Source: Glandiceps talaboti (Eukaryota > Hemichordata > Enteropneusta > Spengelidae). From it: a stretch of 64,000 nt of DNA. Location of the stretch: contig NW_027554289.1 of assembly GCF_964340395.1 (NCBI RefSeq), forward strand, positions 124,001 through 188,000, in the 5' to 3' direction. The notes beneath the pieces were generated by a model. The model saw nothing but the letters and a program-made list of their open reading frames with translations. It did no database searches and had not been told where the DNA came from. Shown here in pieces: positions 23,338-37,300 of this stretch (positions are counted from its first letter, which is position 1; each line of letters starts with the position of its first letter). The position numbers were made by a program, and so were the translations under genes.

Positions 23338-23422
23338 ACCATCTACTAGCTAGCTGTCTGACAGGACTCCATATTACCATCTACTAGCTAGCTGTCTGAC
23401 AGGACTCCATATTACCATCTAC
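23338..23422. repeat. Perfect 38-bp tandem duplication
   Basis: Two identical units (23338-23375, 23376-23413) beginning ACCATCTACTAGCTAGCTG are followed by a 9-base partial third. The perfect identity implies a recent event. Confidence 0.85.
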
Positions 23423-23985
23423 ATTTTAACATCACTGCATGCTATCTCATACATAAAGCATCTCCTATTAACATCTAGACCTGGAAACTGATCATCTTCA
23501 CTCCAAGCTCTAGGATCAAACTGAAAGTTTTTTATGTTTGATATTCTGTGATGAAGGAAGCTTCTATCAATGGTTGAGATTTATTTCCACCACAGGAAAG
23601 GATATTTTGATCATTTGTCCCTTTAGATTGATTCTAAACTAAAACTATATATACTTCATTGCTATACACTGATATGGGGTAAATGACTAGTTTAATGACA
23701 GTACTGGTAAAAGTTTGACATCTAAATAAAAAGGTTTACAAATCTATTTTCACTTTGTTGTAGTATTGCACATCAACCTTTGTGTATTAATGGAAACCAT
23801 GGCTGTTTGTAGTGGGAATATATAGCGACAATCTCGGATATCTACATAAGGTGTATTCCTTAAAATATTGAAATGTTACATGTCTGGATTATCTGGAATT
23901 TCATCGCTACATTTTCCTACTGGGGTGTGAGGGCGACAGACCTTTAATACGACAAGGCTGACCAATGTCTTAGAAGATGATGATG

Positions 23986-23991
23986 TAGATT

Positions 23992-24054
<63 letters not shown>

Positions 24055-25500
24055 TTGATGATGTTGATGGTGGTGTTGGTGGTGGTGGTGATGATTATGA
24101 TGATAGTGGTGGTGCTGATGATTATGTTGATGGTGGTGGTGGTGGTGATGATTATGATGATGGTGGTGCTGATGATCATGAGGATGATGGTGGTGGTGCT
24201 GATGATTATGATGATAGTGGTGGCACCGATGATGATGGTGGTGGTGGTGCTGATGATTATGATGATAGTGGTGGTGCTGATGATTATGGTGGTGGTGGTG
24301 GTGCTGATGATTATGGTGGTGGTGATGCTGATGATTATGATGGTGGTAGTGGTGGTGGTGCTGATGATTATGATGGTGGTAGTGGTGGTGGTGCTGATGA
24401 TTATGATGGTGGCGGTGCTGATGATTATGATGGTGGTGGTGCTGATGATTATGATGGTGGTGGTGCTGATGATTATGGTGGTGGTGCTGATGATTATGAT
24501 GGTGGTGGTGCTGATGATTATGGTGGTGGTGGTGCTGATGATTATGATGGTGGTAGTGGTGGTGGTGCTGATGATTATGATGGTGGTAGTGGTGGTGGTG
24601 CTGATGATTATGATGGTGGTGGTGCTGATGATTATGATGATGGTGGTGGTGGTGGTGATGATTATGATGATAGTGGTGGTGCTGATGATTATGATGATAG
24701 TGGTGGTGGTGCTGATGATGATGGTGGTGCTGGTGCTGGTGATTATGATGGTGGTGGTGGTGCTGATGATTATAATGATGGTGGTGGTGGTGGTGCTGAT
24801 GATTATGATGATGGTGGTGGTGCTGATGATTATGATGGTGGTGGTGGTGCTGATGATTATGATGGTGGTGGTGCTGATGATTATAATGATGGTGGTGGTG
24901 GTGGCGCTGATGATTATGATAGTGGTGGTGCTGATGATGATGATTATGATGGTGGTGGTGGTGCTGATGATTATGATAGTGGTGGTGCTGATGATTATGA
25001 TGATGATGATAGTGGTGGTGGTGCTGATGATTATGGTGGTGGTGGTGGTGATTATGATGGTGGTAGTGGTGGTGGTGGTGCTGATGATGATGGTGGTGGT
25101 GGTGCTGATGATTATGATGGTGGTGGTGGTGGTGGTGCTGATGATTATAATGATGATGGTGGTGGTGGTGCTGATGATTATGATGGTGGTGGTGCTGATG
25201 ATTATGATAGTGGTGGTGCTGATGATGATTATGATGGTGGTGGTGGTGGTGCTGATGATGGTGGTGGTGGTGGTGGTGATGATTATGATGGTGGTAGTGG
25301 TGGTGCTGATGGTGGTAGTGGTGGTGCTGATGATTATGATGGTGGTAGTGGTGGTGCTGATGATGATTATGATGGTGGTGGTCACAGGTGGTGCTGCTGT
25401 AGATGGTGGTGGCAGTGATGATTATGAGGATGGTGGTGGTGGTGGTGGTGGTGGTGATGATGACGATGATGATGATGACGATGATGATGATGATGATGAT
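23986..25500. repeat. 1.5-kb imperfect GAT/GGT triplet array
   Basis: Almost every position follows a 3-base period made of GAT, GGT, GCT, TAT and AGT triplets. A higher-order unit of about 21-27 bases (GGTGGTGGTGCTGATGATTA core) recurs dozens of times. Pure GAT runs lie at both ends (about 23993-24055 and 25455-25500). Because changes occur in whole triplets, frames of about 470-534 codons stay open on both strands. I see no start context, splice partner or non-repetitive domain that would make any of them a gene. Confidence 0.95.
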
Positions 25501-27235
25501 AACAATGACCATGACAAAAAGATGGACAGGCATTTAAAAAAAAACCATGCACTGTTACATTCAAAAAGTACACTATGGAATGACTTGTATGCCTGAAATA
25601 CATTATATAGATGACATGCATCAATTAGTACGTGTGTATTTGAAATCATCCACTGAAAGTCAGAACGAACCAAACTAGAGTAAATATTGCACAGGTTGTC
25701 TCGCTGTATACCACAATATATTGCATAGATACATTAAATACTTACAAAAATCACCACAACATTTACAGGTTTAAAGTCAGCTAAACATAATAAGGTCTTA
25801 CAAAATACATACATTTAGAAGTTCCAGGAAGGATTCAAATATTAAATTCACACTAAATTTCAAAATAATAGATGTCTATAAATTCATATATCATCATTTT
25901 TAATCTATGTATACTATATACATATGCAACTAAACACCAATAAAGTTAGTCCATTACAGTTCATACATAGGCATTCAACTCTACCAGTTATACAGAGTAA
26001 CACATTATTATACAAAATACACATTGACTTGTCTCACATTTTGCTCTTTCAAATACATAGTGACCAAGTGACGCTGAGTGTCTGCTATCAGTATGAGGGA
26101 GGGGCAAGGGTGAGATTTTGGGTAGCAGTGAATACGAATGTCACTCATAGTACTATGTTCCGCATATTTCTCAACTATTCAGAGTCAGACAACAGAAGAA
26201 TGAAGAAACCTGCCTTACGCACTCTTACATGTACATTGTGCCTGTATTTCATACCTCAGTCATTGCTCCCCCTGTACTCAATTAGTACCTGTATTTCATA
26301 CCTCAATCACTGCTCCCTCTCCCCTCACCCTGCTCCCCTTCACCATGTACTTTACCATGTGACACCAATACAATTTATCGTCATAACTTTAGCAATAATA
26401 GTAGAGTTCAGCACATCAGCTGATGACAACTTTTTCTAACAATGAAAACTTCAGAGGGCCATGACATCATTTTAATTGTAGAATACCATAGCATGCAAGA
26501 ACATCCATAAATATTATACTATTCTCTGATTACAAAATTCAATAACTATTATAATATTATATGAATAGTTGACAAATTTTGTCACATTTGGCAGCTAAAT
26601 CAAAGTCTATCATCTCTTAGTTTCTAAAGCATGCAAATTCAACTGTAACAATCACCTGTTTCTAGTACAGATGATAACACTGTCACATCATGATTGCGTA
26701 ACTTTTGCACTATTTCAAACTATATTGCTCTATGTGAACACATCTTGATAACAATATCAAATTATACAAAAATACACTCGGCGATATTGCTTAATAATAA
26801 CATGCTACTGCAGTGTCATTCAATGCCTGTCAAATCAGCTGTGACTTGAATACTTACACACTATCAGCATAGTCCTGATTCATCATATTTCAGTTAGTTT
26901 ACTGTTGCAGCATGCCAATTTCATATACCAGACATTGACAAAAGAAATGAACAACAAGATTCTATATTTACATCTCATTATACCTTCAAACATAGAAATC
27001 TCAAAATATAGGTTGTGATGTGAAATTCTAAGTTGTTCACAACAAGCAAAACTTATTTTGCCTGATCTGCAGCCTTAAGTAACACTTGTAATGTTTTGAA
27101 CCCATGCATTGTCTCTCTAATAATATAGTAAAATTGCAAACGCATGCATCTATGTCAGAAAGTAGGGAAGAGAACAATTTTTACTCGGTTAATGAAGGGT
27201 CAAATCAGTTGTACCTTCTCTGATATGATGTATTG

Positions 27236-27572
27236 ATATTCAGGTATGAGGTATGGTGTTGCATGCTGGGTGACAGATTCAGGTATAAGGTATTGTGTTG
27301 CATGCTGGGTGCAACAGATATTCAGATTGAGGTGTAGTGTTGCATGCAGTTGGCAACAGATATTCAGACTGAGGTGCAGTGTTGCATGCTGGGTGCATGC
27401 AACGGATTCAGATTGAAGTGCAGTGTTGCATGCTGGGTGTGCATACATTCAGAGTTGAGGTGCAGTGTTGCATGCTGGGTGCAACAGATACTCAGACTTA
27501 GGTGTAGTGTTGCATGCTGGGTGTTACAGCTACTTAGGTGCATGGTGAGGTGTTGCGTGCTGGGTGTAAGGC
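27236..27572. repeat. Minisatellite, about 42-47-bp unit
   Basis: About eight diverged units with the core GTGTTGCATGCTGGGTG followed by CAACAGATATTCAGA and AGGTGTA. Unit length varies. It lies in the presumed TMEM63 3' region. Confidence 0.85.
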
Positions 27573-28076
27573 TTTGAAATTATATTATTGAGTATTCTAG
27601 GTACTGATGAAAGTACAACAAATCCTTTATTGCAATTAATACTCTGACTGATTCACCACTTTGCCATGATTTTGGAACATGAACTTCGTATATACTACTA
27701 GCTACTTTATAAAACAGAAACAAGTCTGTTTGGAACACTTGCCATTATTTTCACATGTGGCTAACTTAATAGATATCAGTATTATCCAAGAATAGTCTGG
27801 CAGTTAACCAAATAATATATTCTTTTTAGTAGTACACAAAATTGACATAGTTATATACATGACTCAATTGGCTAAACAATTAACCTTTCTCATTTGCACA
27901 TTTATATAGTCTATGTCTCATTTCTTCCAAATGAAAATCTATATTTACCTATACAAACATTTCTACATCTCTGGACACAACCTGACAGTTTCAAATACAG
28001 CCAAATCATACAGGTCTCTGGCATGTCCATCTATATTACAATGACATAAACCTTAATACCAATAGCCCTGTTTTTA

Positions 28077-28146
28077 GGACAACGAGCCCCTTTTTAGGAC
28101 AGCGAGCCCCTTTTTAGGACAACGAGCCCCCTTCTTAGGACAACGA
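28077..28146. repeat. Short tandem repeat, about 20-bp unit
   Basis: About three to four copies of CCCCTTTTTAGGACAACGAG, about 180 bases past the TMEM63 stop codon. Confidence 0.8.
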
Positions 28147-28322
28147 AATTATGAAAACATTAATTTTAACACATGGATGTACATGTAGACAAATATTCAG
28201 CAATGGACATGGGGGCTGAGTGTTGACAGATTATTTGAAGCATTTCACAATGCTAGCATCATATGGATGTCGACAAGTTAATATTCACAGTACCGGCCAA
28301 ATATAAGATAGCCAATCACACA

Positions 28323-31300
28323 TTATTCCATATGTTCAGTCAGTGGTGCATGTTCCCTAGTTGAGATGTCTGCTGCACCAATATCACCTGCTGTAGTTGC
28401 ACCATATGCAAGACGTGGAGGAGCTGCATGGCGACTGCCATCATCCTCTTCTCCTTCTTTAGTTACAGGGTCATGAAGCACATCTGGGACAAAATTCTGT
28501 CAAAGAATAAACCAACAATGTTAGAATCATGTAGCCACAATAATTATATTAGTGGGATGATCGCGAGGAGCTTTTATTCTATAGTAAAAATATATCTTTA
28601 TTCCCAACATTTTCCACATGAGGTCTTCTTCAGGGAAACACTGGCAAGTCAGAAAAAAAAGTAGCTCTGGTGATGGTTGAGAGCAGAAAACACAGTTGTT
28701 AAGTTTATAATATTCTCTATGGTTTATACAGTAGCACAGAGGGAAGCCCGTCCATATAAACAATTCAGTATTGTTGACATTTCTAATGGCAATTTGTTAA
28801 ACAAGATACATAAATCATGAAAGTCTACAAAAAGTACTCACAGTTGGCTCTTCATCTGTAGGCATAGGTTCCTCTAGATTTGAGAATTCTTCATAGGCAT
28901 GTGGCATGAATCCCATCCAGATATTAAAACAAGTCTTGGCTATTAGCAAACCAAGAATAAGGATAAGTACTACGGCGCTGACTATGGTCCTAGGATCCAA
29001 TGAACCTGTAATCAAAACCATACGCAATCACAAACACATTTATTCCAAAGTTAAAAGTAAAAAGTTTTGATCCATTATTACGGCTCAGATTTGTATAGAC
29101 AAGTCAAATTCTACTTTGTGAGCTAACCATCACCTACATTGGGTAACATCCAGAATCTAGCTGATACGGATAAAATGCAATTTATGAGGTCATATATTGT
29201 GCAAACTGTAATATTGTGACGTGTTGTCACTTTAGGCCTGGATGCGGGCATTTATAAATGTTAACATGTGTGACCTTACATGTAACCTTATTACATAAAC
29301 CATACAACATTCAGAGTAATCAACAATGATATTCTAATAATGCAACTACCGGTATTACGATGACATCATAAGGGCAATCTATTGACGGTTCTGTACATTT
29401 CTTATCATATTTCTCATATATGAACAACCTTTACAAGACATTTATGCATTACCCACAGTATATAACATGTACTACTGATGATGTAAGATGGAAATGATTA
29501 TAGTAAGCTAGATACATCTTTTTCTATGAAACAGATAATACTGATCTTTATTGCACCAGAAATTGCGCAACAATAACAAATACAAATCTTTGATGGTAAC
29601 AGAAAAAGCTTCTATACATATAATTCAAGTAACACAGTACTGTTGTAGCAACAAAGAATGTAAGAAAACAAGCACTTACCAAGTCTTATAACAGAGAAGA
29701 ACAGCATTGAACACTGTAGGAATACAGCTGATATTATGACATAGTTTACGGCTGACTTGTGTATTTCTTTATCAATACGTGATGGTCCATATGCATAGTA
29801 GATGTTGTAACGATCTACAAGATGCTTTAGTGCCATATATATTAGACCTAGGTGGGAAAGTCAAAGGTCATGTCAGAAAGGTGAAAAGTCAAAGGTCATG
29901 TTAGAATAACTTATCTGGATCATTCATTGAAATGAAAAGTAGCAAACATGACTTTCAGTGTAGCTACAATTCACTGAATTTTCATGCATTATATGTGAGA
30001 TTCTGATGATTTTAAATTTATATGTGGTATACACATATCTCTATTTGTATGAAGTCTAGAAAGAAATCAGCCCAGGCATGCCAGAGAAACAGTTGAGGAT
30101 AGACACAACTCATTTCTATTATAGCACCCTCACTGGTGCATGGCTGGTGGTGGTGGTTGGAGGGCTATGGGGATGCCGAGGCTAAAAGAATAGTGACTCA
30201 CCAAATGGCACAATAAGTGGACATGTAAGACTGTAGACAATGACAATAGTAACAATACATAGTGTCCAAGCATACTGTACACCAAACTGGAAGTCATACG
30301 CCAACTCCTACAGATACAAAACATAGAACTTAAAGTCAACATCTTTTTATCATGACATCAACTCTATGGTATTTCATTTACATAGTACTAAGCATTACTC
30401 TCACTCATATCAGTAATATTCTGTAAAATACATAACTTTCCAGATATTCATAGTCACAATTTTGTTCTTTTGTGTGAAATAGCAGCCTGAGTGAGTGATT
30501 GCAAAAAGTCTAGTCAGGTAAATACTAAGCCACACTACTGGTAACTTGGAGGAAAAATTATATTTTAAAAAGCTGACCAGCACACTTTCCATCAAAAATT
30601 TGAAATCAGTATCAAATTCAAAACATTTGAAGATTAAGAGACAAAAACAAAATCTCCCAAGAGATTGGTGTCGGTCTAAGATATTCAACAAAATATATCT
30701 AAATTGTACAAAAAATAGAAGACTCAATTCCAACTGTCTGACCATTTACCATAAAGGACACTTCTAAATTTATTATGTATTGGCTGCCATACAAGATTTA
30801 ACACAGGAATGTATTGTACCATATAATGAGAAATAGTGAAGGTTTGAAATTTATCTATTCGTAAATGCAGTCTTTTCAAAGATTATCATTGATATAGCAG
30901 AAATACACAGAAAGCTTAATATAAGTCAGTATAATAATATACTCCAGTTAATACTACTTTTTAGGATAACCAATCACCTGAACAACTTCTGAAGTAAGCA
31001 CAAGTTTTTGTTGTAAAAATACCAATTGAATGTCAAATTTTACATTTTGAAATGGGTGTGTGATTGGGAAGATGGGATGGGGTGGGGGCTGCAGACTAAC
31101 CTTCCTCTTGGTGATTTTCTCTGCCTCTGATCGAGTCCACAACATACTGCAAGCATAGTAGACTAGTTCAGGAAAACGGAACAATTCTAATGCTGTACCA
31201 GCTAATGCACATGTAATCACATAGTTGACAAAGAATGCACCGTTGTCAGGTAAGAAGATACAGCTGATAGGGAAAGATACAATATGGATATATGTTACAA

Positions 31301-34300
31301 AAACCTATTTTGTACAGCTGATAGGGAAAGACACAATATAGATATATGTTACAATAACCTATTTTGTATAGCTGATAGGGAAATACACAATATAGATATA
31401 TGTTACAATAACCTATTTTGTACAGCTGATAGGGAAAGACACAATATGGATATATGTTACAATAACCTATTTTGTATAGCTGATAGGGAAAGACACAATA
31501 TGGATATATGTTACAAACACCTATTTTGTAGAGCTGATAGGGAAACACACAATATGGATATATGTTACAATAACCTATTTTGTACAGCTGATAGGGGAGA
31601 GACACAATATGGATATATGTAACAAACACCTATTTTGTACAGCTCATAGGGAGAGACACAATATGGATATATGTTACAAACACCTATTTTGTACACCTGA
31701 TAGGGAAAGATACAATATAGATATATGTTACAATAACCTATTTTGTACAGCTGATAGGGAAAGACACAATATGGATATATGTTACAATAACCTATTTTGT
31801 ACAGCTGATAGGGAAAGACACAATATGGATATATGTTACAATAACCTATTTTGTACAGCTGATAGGGAAAGACACAATATGGTTACAATAACCTATTTTG
31901 TATAGCTGATAGGGAAATACACAATATAGATATATGTTACAATAACCTATTTTGTAGAGCTGATAGGGAAACACACAATATGGTTACAATAACCTATTTT
32001 GTATAGCTGATAGGGAAATACACAATATGGATATATGTTACAATAACCTATTTTGTACAGCTGATAGGGAAAGACACAATATGGATATATGTTACAATAA
32101 CCTATTTTGTAGAGCTGATAGGGAAAGACACAATATAGATATATGTTACAATAACCTATTTTGTATAGCTGATAGGGAAAGACACAATATGGATATATGT
32201 TACAATAACCTATTTTGTAGAGCTGATAGGGAAAGACACAATATAGATATATGTTACAATAACCTATTTTGTATAGCTGATAGGGAAAGACACAATATAG
32301 ATATATGTTACAATAACCTATTTTGTACAGCTGATAGGGAAAGACACAATATGGATATATGTTACAATCACCTATTTTGTACAGCTGATAGGGAAAGACA
32401 CAATATGGATATATGTTACAATAACCTATTTTGTATAGCTGATAGGGAAAGACACAATATGGATATATGTTACAATAACCTATTTTGTACAGCTGATAGG
32501 GAAAGACACAATATGGATATATGTTACAATAACCTATTTTGTAGAGCTGATAGGGAAACACACAATATGGTTACAATAACCTATTTTGTATAGCTGATAG
32601 GGGAAAGACACAATATGGATATATGTTACAATAACCTATTTTGTACAACTGATAGGGAAAGACACAATATGGATATATGTTACAATAACCTATTTTGTAT
32701 AGCTGATAGGGAAACACACAATATGGATATATGTTACAATAACCTATTTTGTAGAGCTGAACGTGTTATAAGACATACAAAACATGTCACAATCCCCATG
32801 AGGTTTTATACATCTCAAAGTTTAATAATTCATGTCTTGACATTATCATCATGGGGGTTTTGTCAAGGTATAGTATGTATATTGACTCACTGCACAGTAT
32901 CATATCCTTCACATCGTCATCTAATACCTCCTTAGACTCAGCATTTAAATGTTGACTTTGCATCAAGTAGCACTAGCACGTACTGCATGAAAAGTGGTTT
33001 CCAGTTTCAAATACAAGACGGTTACACAACAGAAATGTGGCATTTTCAGATTTTCGGCAATGCCGTTGTGTGATCATCACTTAATATACAGAACCAGAAC
33101 ACACCATCCTTTCATGCAGTGTAGACTACAGGTATTAGAGTGTATGATGCCACTAACACGTTTCTCTCTTTTACTGTATGCTGTGGTGTCATTGACAGTG
33201 TTTTGGGACAAAAAAAATAAATCTTCTAATAAATGTTTAATAGCGTTTCTCATGATATTATGCACTGGAGAAAAATGAAGTAAGTATTATTTCTCATCTA
33301 TGCTCAATAATAATGGAGAACAGAGGAGGTTAGATATAGGCCTGGACTATAAGTCCTGTCTGTATTCTGTAAATCACTCACATCTTTCCATAGATATAAA
33401 ATCACATCTTTGACACCATTTTCATTTTGACAAATATTGATCCATACTTACTTCCATCTCATTTTTATTGCCTCATCATTGCTTAGTGACCACTCAAAAA
33501 ATGCTTGCGCACTGAAATAGATAAAAGTAACATAAAAGCAAGACTACAGGTTGACACTCACTGTATACAGTGTCAGAAATCTGTTGTTGTGTGATCACCA
33601 TGGCAAGGAAGTTTTCAAATCATAGTGCTTCGTTAATCTGAGTAGAATCAACAAAGAGTGTGATATTGTGCCTGTGTAACTCAAATACTCAATCAAATTG
33701 ACAACTTGAAACAAATCTAGCAAAATAGAAATATTCAATTTATCATTGCACTGATAATTTTGTATCAAAGTATGAGGAATGAGAAAGAAATGGGTAAATA
33801 AATGACATAAATTTGACATACCTTGTCAGTCCTAAGGATGGTAAAATTAGAAGCATGAACAGTAAGAAGACAAATGTCTTCCTCATCACCATGTGATTCT
33901 CATCAGATCTGGTCCAATGGGCTTCAAACTGACTAGACCAGGCTACTAATAGTGGCAGCAGGGCTGAGAATGTCCATAGTAACAGGGTTGGTAGAAATTG
34001 AGAAACAAACGGAGACTGCAAAAAAAATAAAAAAAATACAGAAATGAACAATTTATCAAGAGAGCTTCAAACTGACTACAAGAGAACTACAACTGTATCA
34101 AAATATGAAGACAATTTAATAAATGTATTCACTTCAAACTCTGACATCCTGTATATGTGTGCAAATATCACTTTTATCAATTAAGGTTTTTAAAATTTGC
34201 ATTGCCCTGATTTCAAATTTTGCCACAAAAAGACATTAATTTTGGCATATTCAACACTGACAAAGAAACCCTAAGGAAAACCTAGTATACAACAAACCTT

Positions 34301-37300
34301 TGTCAAACACACGACAAAGATCCCATAGTGTCAACTTACTCATTCATATTCTGAATTTTAATGTCAAATATGCCAAGTGATGTACATTGTACATAATTGT
34401 ACTTCAGTACCTGAGTTGTGCCAGGTATGGTTGATACCAGTTCATGTATGTCAGAGGTGTGCAAACACACTTTGCACATTTTGGGTCATTTGACCTTTAC
34501 AAAGAGTTAATTATGCAAATGACTCAGTTTGGTTTAAAGCTACATCAAAGAGCTTAAAACAACAAATGTGCTCTGTCACCGTCAATGTATGTATGGAATT
34601 ATATGAAATTTGATGCTTGCATTAAAAAGACATTACCTACTTATAGAAAATCATTTATTGTGCAAATATTATCAAAAGCTACATAAAAAACTGCATACAA
34701 CAATGTACATATGAAATTATATGAAATTTTAAGCATGCACTATAAAGATATTGTCTAATTATTGAAAATTGTTATTTACATAATTACTGTACTAATAATA
34801 ATATTCATGGTATGTTTACCACAACCTAATCACTTCTAGCCTTTACCCTAAAAAGGTCACAGTACACCAATTTTTTTTTAAAAATTGAGTGAGTTGTTTT
34901 TGAGAAAGCAATGGTACAGACAGGTATGGACACAGAGACAGACATTACCATACTTAACCTTCCCTTAGAAGGTAAAATTTTTATTTTTTACGTCAAATAT
35001 GGCTACCATTCAGGTGTTACCACAAAGGTAGAGAACCCAAATGATGTGCATATGTGGACTACAACATCAGACATTGTGTCAGGTTCGGTTAAAATCAGTT
35101 CATACATTCCAGAGATACAGGGGGACACAGACACATACATGGACTGACTGGCTGAATCTGTCATAGTATCATATGATGTCCCAACTGGGCTATGCATGTT
35201 AGGGACTAATTAGACTGGTAGAATTTAAAGTAACAAATTCATCATTGTGGTGACCTTAAATCATTCCATATGTAAGTATTCTGTCACAGTTTCTCTATCT
35301 GATAGTGGGACTGTGATTCTGTCTAGGTAGTGACACATCATTGTTGCATTATTTGCATAACTTGGTGATGTGTTTATGAATAGTTACTTTGAAAAACAAG
35401 ACTAAAAAGGTCTATACTAGGTATTTGGGTTAATACAACATTTCATGTACATAATACACTGAGTGTTAATGATAATATTAGATAGAAAGAAACATACAAG
35501 AGCCATATTTTCATAGTTCACTGCAGGGCTTTCAACTTTGTCCTTAGATGACCTTTCACCCCAATGGATGACTATTATATTCCACTGGCCTAAGGGGTCT
35601 TAAATCAGGTGACTCTAATGATTTGAATTTCTCAGAAGCAGGGACATGTACATGGAATGCAGAAATGAGCCACTAGAAATCATGGCTGCTTGTGTTCCAA
35701 CTAAACCAGCTGAAGAGATTCTTAATGATATTGGTGAAGGTTTTGTGACTTGTGCAATTTGTCTTGAGTTCTATCGACAACCTAAACTTCTACCATGTGA
35801 TCACACATTCTGTTGTCAATGCTTGGAGACACTGGTGGAAAAGAAGGGATCCCTAAACTGTCCCACATGTAATGCCGAGTGTGAACTTGTTGATGATGAC
35901 GTAGCTACACTGAACGACAACCATGTTGTCAACTCATTGCTTGAAGTTATTCACAGAAAACACGATGAAGCCAGTGTCAAGAAACTGAAATGTGAGTTTT
36001 GTGATGAGAATGATGCTTCTAATTTTTGTCTTGATTGTTGCCAGTATTTCTGTATGAGTTGTATGGTAATACACAAGAGAATGAAAATAGCAAACACTCA
36101 TACAGTCTTAACCACTGAGGAATACAAGGAACTACAGACAACAAAACCATCAGCTGTCCAACCAAAAGAATTCTGCAAACTTCATCGACAAAATGAACTG
36201 AAATGCTACTGTGATACATGTCAGACACCTATCTGTATGGAATGTACACTATGTGATCACAAAACTCCTGAACACCATTTTAGATTTCTACAAGAAGTGG
36301 TCAAGGAGTATACTGATGAATTATCCCAAACTGTAGACAAACTGAAAGTGAAAGCACAAGAGGCTGATGGTTGCAAAGCTGTTGCCAAGGAAGCAGTTGA
36401 CAATCTCAAAGAACTGTGTCTTGAAGGAGAACAACAAATAAATGCTGCAGTTGAAGCAGTGACTGAGAAAGTGAAAGTAGTTGGTAAGAAGCTGGTACAA
36501 GAGTTGAAGACAACATGTGACCAACGTCAGAAACATCTTGAAGTTCAAATCGATGATTTAGAGTTCAAGTATGAGAACATTACCAGTACTTGTAAATGTG
36601 TAGAGACATTGATGTATCAAAACAATGGTTGTCAGTTGCTACGTACAAGACAAGCCACAACCCAACGTCTCAATGATCTAGCTGACTTAGAAACCAACCC
36701 AGAAGTATTGTATGAAAAGATCACATTCCAGGCTTTAGATGTTGAGCAGTTTACTGCACAAAACATGGTTGGTGTGTTAAGATCTGATGTTTGTACCACT
36801 CAGTGTACCATTGATAACATACCAAAACAACTCCTGAAAGGTGAATCAGGTAAGTTGGTCATTACAACTCAAGATAGCAGAGGGAAGGTAATACTACCTA
36901 ACCAAGATGTGAAAGTGAATGTAACACAGTCAGATGGATCACAAGAAGAGATTGAAGTCACTGATAATGGAGATGGAACACATACTGCCATTGTATGTGG
37001 GAAAACAGCTGGCAAGTTAAACGTTCAATTCAGTGCAGGGAATGATAAAATACCAGGATGTGCATGTGAGATTCCTATCATCAAAGGGTTAGTGAAAACC
37101 ATTGGAAAGAAAGGCAAGGAACCTGGAAACTTTAACAACCCACAGACTGTCAAAGTACACCAAAATGGAGACATGTTTGTAGCTGACAAGGGTAATCACA
37201 GACTACAGGTCATTGACATTGATGGGAACTGTAAGCAAACATTTGAATTTACAGAATTTGATAATCTTTTCAAACCATATGATGTAGCAGTATCAGCTGA

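Larger units (their letters stand above)
22207..28322. other. Long non-coding stretch; right part probably TMEM63 3' UTR
   Basis: No exon can be supported here. A minus-strand AATAAA (27631-27626) lies about 700 bases past the TMEM63 stop and could end that transcript. The stretch contains a CATA repeat, a 38-bp duplication, the 1.5-kb triplet array and two minisatellites. A plus-strand frame of 171 codons at 25924-26439 shows no domain and includes an internal direct repeat, so I treat it as chance. Confidence 0.45.

Noticed and set aside
23944-25596. Open frames of 471-534 codons on both strands (His-rich, Val/Met-rich, Ile/Thr-rich)
   Set aside because: They follow entirely from the GAT/GGT triplet period; no start context, domain or splice partner.
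25924-26439. 171-codon plus-strand frame
   Set aside because: No domain, biased AT-rich composition, an internal direct repeat, and a position in the probable 3' region of TMEM63.
31246-32593. Open frames of 98-204 codons in the 54-bp array ([18 protein letters not shown] and [18 protein letters not shown] periods)
   Set aside because: Unit length is a multiple of three, so frames stay open by default; the array is intronic and non-coding.
34911-35147. 78-codon plus-strand frame before the TRIM gene
   Set aside because: Lies in a candidate dispersed repeat and shows no conserved motif.
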